A stretch of 10,939 nt of DNA from an uncultured Flammeovirgaceae bacterium (GTDB lineage Bacteria > Bacteroidota > Bacteroidia > Cytophagales > Cyclobacteriaceae), in NCBI GenBank assembly GCA_946886805.1, contig CAMPJM010000093.1, forward strand, positions 1 through 10,939. Direction: 5' to 3'. Under the pieces are notes generated by a model that was given only the letters and a program-made list of their open reading frames with translations, searched no databases and was not told where the DNA came from. Below are positions 7,720-10,939 of the stretch, one piece after another (position 1 is the first letter of the stretch; each line of letters opens with the position of its first letter). Both the position numbers and the translations under genes were made by a program.

Positions 7720-8373
7720 GTGAGAAAAAAATTAATAAGGTTTCAGGAAATCACCAAAAGGGAAAATATAATTGAAGGAGATTCTATTGACCCACAGGAT
7801 ATTAAAGGCAAATGGAACGCTGTCTTTTTTAAGAACGATAATCCCATAGTTTTAGAGCTTGGATGTGGCAGGGGGGAGTATTCGGTTGGTCTGGCCAAAG
7901 AATTTCCAAATAAAAACTTTATTGGAATGGATGTGAAAGGGGACAGGATTTGGTTCGGAAGCACTACGGCCATTGAAAATAACCTGACTAACGTTGGCTT
8001 TTTGAGAGGACAGATTCAGCATTTGGAACAATATTTTGAAGAAGGAGAAGTTTCGGAGATTTGGATCACGTTTCCGGATCCACGGCCCAAAGTAAGGGAT
8101 GAAAAAAGAAGGCTTACAAGTCCACGGTTTTTAAACCTGTATCAAAAGATTGTTTCGCCGAAAGGAGTGATCCATTTAAAAACGGACAATACCCCTCTGT
8201 ATGAATATACACTTGAAGTTATTAAAGACTTTTCAACAAACCTTCTGGCAAACACCGACGACCTTTACAAATCTTCCTTCGATAAGGACCATCTTGGAAT
8301 AAAAACGAGGTTTGAAAAAAGTTATTTCGAAAAGGGATTTAATATTAAGTACTTAAAGTTTCATTTTAATTGA
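7720..8373 (+). CDS. trmB: tRNA (guanine-N7-)-methyltransferase
   Basis: TrmB uses S-adenosylmethionine to make m7G at position 46 of the tRNA variable loop. The 217-residue protein starts with GTG two bases after the folC stop, which points to translational coupling. The SAM-binding motif is VLELGCGRGEYSVGLA (44-59), followed by an acidic D71 on the second strand. The family signature appears as TFPDPRPKVRDEKRR (117-131); the common form is FPDPWxKxRHHKRR, so Trp and the two His are replaced here, probably a lineage variant. HLKTDN (152-157) and the C-terminal TRFE motif (196-199) complete the active site. It is the last gene of the operon and converges on the DUF3307 gene 45 bases away. No strong terminator is visible in that gap. 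Confidence 0.96.
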   Translation: MRKKLIRFQEITKRENIIEGDSIDPQDIKGKWNAVFFKNDNPIVLELGCGRGEYSVGLAKEFPNKNFIGMDVKGDRIWFGSTTAIENNLTNVGFLRGQIQHLEQYFEEGEVSEIWITFPDPRPKVRDEKRRLTSPRFLNLYQKIVSPKGVIHLKTDNTPLYEYTLEVIKDFSTNLLANTDDLYKSSFDKDHLGIKTRFEKSYFEKGFNIKYLKFHFN

Positions 8374-8418
8374 TTCCTTGCCGTCTCGAACCTTGGCAAT
8401 ATAGGTAAAATAAGTATG

Positions 8419-9117
8419 TTATTTTAAGAGATAGGAAAGAACGATTCCCCATACAATTGATAAAGCAAAACTAAGTAATGTGCCGATTAGAATATATTCT
8501 GCTTCCTTTCTGTCTTTGTTTATATCACTAAACCTGAAAATCGATTTTGCTGCAATCAGGAAACCTATCGCTTCGAATTTATTACCTATTACAAAGGTCA
8601 GTATTAGTATTCTTTCTATTTGACCTACCCATTTCCCTGCATCAATCAACCCTTCATTCTGAATCTCCTTTCGCCAATTATCTGTGGCAAGGGCTATAAC
8701 AAAACGCATAGGCCAAATAACAGCCATGTAGCCCATAGTTACAATCCAGATATTTTTATCCTGGTATAAGTAGGATATTATTTTACCTATATCTTTCATT
8801 TGACCAATCACTATTAGCCAGCATATTATCAATACTATACCGTGTAGAATTTGATCAATTACAAAATTTTTTGTATTCTCTTTACTATTTATCTTCCAGC
8901 TGTCAATTATGATGTGTGAAAGCGCAATAATAGCAGGAATATACCAATTTGACCAGTTTGCAAGGACGAGATAAGCAACCAGCCCATGTATAATACCATG
9001 TATGTATAGAAATTTAGACCGGGTTTTCTTTTTTCTTTTATCTTCTATCCAGGAAGTGGGTTGCAAAATAAAATCGCCGATTAAATGAGCAACGATCAAT
9101 CGAAATAGAATAATCAT
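8419..9117 (-). CDS. DUF3307-family multi-pass membrane protein
   Basis: The 232-residue protein has six or seven hydrophobic helices. The N-terminal third carries the DUF3307 pattern: HLIGDFILQP (11-20), H40 and H44 in YIHGIIHG, SHIIIDSWK (67-75) and DQILHG (88-93). That makes a set of His and Asp residues (H11, D15, H40, H44, H68, D72, D88, H92) in or beside membrane helices. The C-terminal half is also strongly patterned: GKWVGQIERILIL, then AIGFLIAAKSIFRF, then EAEYILIGTLLSF. The function is unknown. The clustered His/Asp are reminiscent of membrane-embedded metal hydrolases, which is inference only. Its start is three bases after the satD stop, so the two form a tight minus-strand operon driven from the promoter near 9815-9843. 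Family assignment is by recall of motifs, not by a search. Confidence 0.85.
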   Translation of the reverse strand: MIILFRLIVAHLIGDFILQPTSWIEDKRKKKTRSKFLYIHGIIHGLVAYLVLANWSNWYIPAIIALSHIIIDSWKINSKENTKNFVIDQILHGIVLIICWLIVIGQMKDIGKIISYLYQDKNIWIVTMGYMAVIWPMRFVIALATDNWRKEIQNEGLIDAGKWVGQIERILILTFVIGNKFEAIGFLIAAKSIFRFSDINKDRKEAEYILIGTLLSFALSIVWGIVLSYLLK

Positions 9118-9120
9118 ATA

Positions 9121-9777
9121 CTATAGCTGTTTAGTGGATTTTTTAATCAATGTATTAAACCTGACAATTAACCTATTTATTGCCTCCCAGTTTCCTGCTT
9201 TTAATCTTTGGTTTACCGCAGATTGCGATATTCGTAATTTTTCTGCTATTTCTACTTGTTTTTTTTCCATTAAACTTTCTGCTATTACCTCGACTTGGGG
9301 AATGGTCCAACGATTAATAAGCGCATCGGCTAAAAATAACGATACATCCAGCTCCTGATTCACCTGTTCCCAAGGGGTTTTGGCCCTTAGTCTCATGTTG
9401 TCGTCCTTCATGGTATCTAGTATGGGACCGGAGTTTCTAAAAGCTTCTCCGTCTGATTCTGCCGCAGTTTTGGCCATAAAACTTACTGTGCCAATTCCTA
9501 TTGCTATCCTGGCGTCCCTTTGTCCTCCCGTACTTTTCTTCTTTAGTTCGGCTCTTATTAACAGAGCATATTTCAAAACATCTTCTGGCTTCAAAATCAG
9601 ACCTTGAAAACTATCGCCTCTATACAATTCAAAAGGAATTTTTAGGTTCAGTTGTGACTTATCTATATTATTTAAAATCGCTTTTAAATCTTTTAGTAAA
9701 GCTTTCCTATCTGTTTTGGATGAAGATACTATATCTCCTGTTATTACACCTATTATACTTGATTCTACTTTCATCAT
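9121..9777 (-). CDS. SatD-family protein, N-terminal palm-like domain plus C-terminal helix-turn-helix
   Basis: The 218-residue protein begins with MMKVES; either of the two adjacent ATGs could be used. SatD-family marks are GVITGDIVSSS (10-20), LYRGDSFQGLI (51-61), ARIAIGIGTV (89-98) and SDGEAFRNSG (108-117). The three first motifs follow the order and character of the metal-binding Asp strand, the GD hairpin and the RxGIxxG strand of class III nucleotidyl cyclases, but catalytic activity is not shown. A helix-turn-helix of the sigma-region-4 type lies at about 173-195 (VEIAEKLRISQSAVNQRLK). SatD is named from a Streptococcus secretion and acid-tolerance operon; its biochemical role is not established as far as I know. 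It is the first gene of a two-gene operon with DUF3307. Palindromic sites upstream suggest the helix-turn-helix binds its own promoter, which is inference. Confidence 0.85.
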   Translation of the reverse strand: MMKVESSIIGVITGDIVSSSKTDRKALLKDLKAILNNIDKSQLNLKIPFELYRGDSFQGLILKPEDVLKYALLIRAELKKKSTGGQRDARIAIGIGTVSFMAKTAAESDGEAFRNSGPILDTMKDDNMRLRAKTPWEQVNQELDVSLFLADALINRWTIPQVEVIAESLMEKKQVEIAEKLRISQSAVNQRLKAGNWEAINRLIVRFNTLIKKSTKQL

Positions 9778-9786
9778 CGAGCGTTA

Positions 9787-9808
9787 TTATAAGGTTGTAA
9801 CCTTATAA
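9787..9808. promoter_or_regulatory. Palindromic operator site 1 upstream of satD
   Basis: TTATAAGG and CCTTATAA are separated by six bases (TTGTAA). The symmetry extends outward and inward to 12-base arms (9785-9796 and 9799-9810) around a GT centre. The site begins ten bases before the satD ATG and would cover the start of transcription predicted from the promoter at 9815-9843. Confidence 0.75.
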
Positions 9809-9814
9809 TATACA

Positions 9815-9843
9815 ATTATAAGGCTTGAACCTTATAAAGTCAA
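9815..9843 (-). promoter_or_regulatory. Predicted satD-DUF3307 promoter, TTGACT-N17-TATAAT
   Basis: Read on the minus strand, TTGACT (plus 9838-9843) and TATAAT (plus 9815-9820) are 17 bases apart, an ideal general sigma-70 layout. Initiation would fall near 9808, giving a leader of about 30 bases before the ATG at 9777. Bacteroidota usually prefer TAnnTTTG at -7, and the palindromes themselves supply the TATAAT, so part of the match could be coincidental. Confidence 0.5.
9816..9837. promoter_or_regulatory. Palindromic operator site 2, inside the satD promoter
   Basis: TTATAAGG and CCTTATAA are again separated by six bases (CTTGAA). It starts exactly 29 bases after site 1. It fills the spacer between the -35 and -10 boxes and overlaps the -10, so a bound protein would block RNA polymerase. 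Confidence 0.72.
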
Positions 9844-9844
9844 G

Positions 9845-9866
9845 GAATAAGGCTGGAATCTAATAT
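9845..9866. promoter_or_regulatory. Degenerate operator site 3
   Basis: The left half GAATAAGG keeps six of eight bases, the spacer CTGGAA keeps five of six of site 2, and the right half keeps five of eight. It begins exactly 29 bases after site 2, so the phase of the array is kept although the palindrome has decayed. It lies just upstream of the predicted -35 box. Confidence 0.45.
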
Positions 9867-9944
9867 TTTTTTACGAGAGGAAAATTTTAAGACCTAAAAA
9901 ATGGTGCAGTTGCAAAGTATTTAAAGAAAATTACCGTGTCATGG

Positions 9945-9989
9945 CGAAGCATACAAAGCCCTCATGTACCTATGGCATGCTCGTTTTTT
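9945..9989 (+). terminator. Terminator-like hairpin with T-run, no assigned gene
   Basis: CGA-A-GCAT (9945-9952, one bulged A) pairs with ATGCTCG (9977-9983), and inside it GCC (9958-9960) pairs with GGC (9974-9976). Six T follow at 9984-9989. The layout fits an intrinsic terminator on the plus strand, yet no plus-strand gene precedes it since trmB ends at 8373. It may end a small unannotated RNA or antisense transcript, or be a chance fold. Confidence 0.35.
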
Positions 9990-10238
9990 ATAGCTCGACC
10001 ATCATTTACTGTAGCCCTGCACTAAGAAGTTATTATTAACCAGCAATAAACAGATTACCAAATAATCATTTATATTGTGCTTTTCCTCTTTTATAATGAA
10101 ATAAAGTTTTCTCTAAGCGAGTTTTTACGTTAATAAAATTCGTCGATATAATCGATCAGGACAGAGTTTGGTTGATTATAATAATCAGAAGTATCGCAGG
10201 AGACTTTAAATACAATGATTCAAACCTATAAATAGAAT
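9990..10238. other. AT-rich intergenic stretch before carbonic anhydrase; no gene seen
   Basis: No coding sequence was recognised here. It contains short inverted repeats: CGAGTTTT/AAAATTCG (10118-10142, one G-T pair), TCGAT/ATCGA (10143-10155) and TGATTA/TAATCA (10173-10187). The last two are possible regulator sites for the carbonic anhydrase gene, with no further support. No exact TAnnTTTG element was found; TATATTGT at 10071-10078 is a six-of-eight match. An AGGAGA at 10198-10203 precedes a six-codon reading frame (10215-10235). Confidence 0.5.
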
Positions 10239-10892
10239 ATGGATATAAGTAAAAAGATTGAGCAATCATACAAAAGGTTACTCGAAGGAAATGAGAAGTG
10301 GTCAAAAGAGAAATTAGTTGTTGACCCTGAGTATTTTAAAAATCTATCGAAATTACAAAAGCCGGAATTTTTATGGATAGGATGTTCTGACAGCAGGGTA
10401 CCAGCCAATGAAATTACCAATACCACCTCAGGTGAAATTTTTGTGCATAGAAATATTGCGAATCTTGTAATCCACACCGATTTGAATTTCTTAAGTGTGT
10501 TGCAGTATGCCGTTGAGGTTTTAAAAGTAAAACACATAATAGTATGCGGCCACTATGGTTGTGGGGGTGTATTAGCAGCCATGACAAACGAAAATGCAGG
10601 AATTGTAAATAAATGGTTGAGAAATATCAAAGAAGTTTACGTAAAACATCAGAAGGAATTAGATGCCATTGAAGATAATGTTATGAAAGCTGACAGGTTG
10701 GTGGAGTTAAATGTAGTAGAGCAAGTGAGGCATCTCTCCATGACATCAATAGTTCAAAAAGCGTGGAAAAATCGGGGACTCCAAATTCATGGTTGGGTAT
10801 ACGGGTTGAACACTGGTAAAATAAAAGATCTTGATTGTATGATTCATGAACTGGATGACCTGGAGCCGATCTTCAGATATAATAATCTCTGA
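10239..10892 (+). CDS. can: Beta-class carbonic anhydrase
   Basis: The 217-residue enzyme interconverts carbon dioxide and bicarbonate, supplying bicarbonate to carboxylases in the cytoplasm. The zinc ligands and catalytic dyad are intact: CSDSR (C49, D51, R53) and GHYGCGG (H105, C108). Other family marks are IFVHRNIANLV (67-77), the VLQYAVEVLKVKHIIVCGH lead into the second zinc motif, and a C-terminal IHGWVYGLNTGKIKDL. Length matches the E. coli Can type (about 220 residues). The ATG at 10239 fits the family N-terminus; further upstream the frame is closed by a TAG at 10233, three bases before the start. It appears to be transcribed alone. The 47 bases after the stop contain only a weak AT-rich hairpin, GTTTAT/ATAAAC (10906-10924), with no T-run. 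Confidence 0.96.
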   Translation: MDISKKIEQSYKRLLEGNEKWSKEKLVVDPEYFKNLSKLQKPEFLWIGCSDSRVPANEITNTTSGEIFVHRNIANLVIHTDLNFLSVLQYAVEVLKVKHIIVCGHYGCGGVLAAMTNENAGIVNKWLRNIKEVYVKHQKELDAIEDNVMKADRLVELNVVEQVRHLSMTSIVQKAWKNRGLQIHGWVYGLNTGKIKDLDCMIHELDDLEPIFRYNNL

Positions 10893-10939
10893 TACTTTAC
10901 ATATCGTTTATGTTATTAATAAACAAGTATTTATAAAGC

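Noticed and set aside
8378..8399. TTGCC/GGCAA hairpin between convergent trmB and the DUF3307 gene as a terminator
   Set aside because: The stem is only five pairs with a 12-base loop and no T-run on either strand.
9787..9866. CRISPR array reading of the 29-base-spaced repeats
   Set aside because: There are only three units, each palindromic with 7-base gaps, too small for spacers, and no cas genes are present; operator sites explain them better.
9941..10039. A 32-codon ATG reading frame (MAKHTKPSCTYG...) in the satD-can gap
   Set aside because: It overlaps the hairpin and T-run, has no ribosome site or recognisable family, and is short enough to arise by chance.
8374..10238. The satD-DUF3307 segment as an integrated mobile element
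   Set aside because: No integrase, transposase, tRNA gene, target-site duplication or flanking direct repeat could be found around it.

Overview
The window comes from an AT-rich chromosome of the phylum Bacteroidota, most likely a Cytophagales-type marine or soil bacterium. The clues are an ExbB/ExbD/TonB-type cluster linked to folC and trmB, a SPOR-domain protein, a large periplasmic TPR protein next to an outer-membrane barrel, almost no Shine-Dalgarno sequences, a TAnnTTTG promoter element before the SPOR gene, and degenerate short tandem repeats between genes. The genus assignment is inference.

Left block, plus strand (1-3449): the 3' part of a large TPR-repeat protein, cut by the window edge, is followed closely by an outer-membrane beta-barrel protein with a signal peptide and a C-terminal Phe. 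Middle block, plus strand (3576-8373): a probable operon encodes an inner-membrane SPOR protein, an ExbB/TolQ proton-channel subunit, an ExbD/TolR subunit, a TonB-like energy transducer, FolC and TrmB. Gaps are 1 to 19 bases, except for 200 bases between exbB and exbD. That gap holds two unrelated tandem arrays, of period 8 and period 7, and the second runs up to the exbD start codon. Together the first two blocks look like the parts of a cell-envelope machine powered by the proton-motive force: a motor pair, a transducer, a peptidoglycan-binding protein, a periplasmic scaffold and an outer-membrane barrel. folC and trmB ride along as housekeeping genes.

Right block: a divergent minus-strand pair (9777 down to 8419) encodes a SatD-family protein and a DUF3307 multi-pass membrane protein. 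Upstream lie three copies of a palindrome (TTATAAGG-N6-CCTTATAA, the third degenerate) at exactly 29-base intervals. Site 2 sits between the -35 and -10 boxes of a good TTGACT-N17-TATAAT promoter, and site 1 covers the expected transcription start. SatD ends in a helix-turn-helix, so autorepression is a natural hypothesis. Its N-terminal half carries three motifs, in order, that resemble those of class III nucleotidyl cyclases and GGDEF-type palm domains. This pair is the best candidate for an under-described system in the window.

A beta-class carbonic anhydrase gene on the plus strand (10239-10892) closes the window. The roughly 460 bases between satD and it hold the operator array, one terminator-like hairpin with no obvious gene of its own, and otherwise no recognisable feature.
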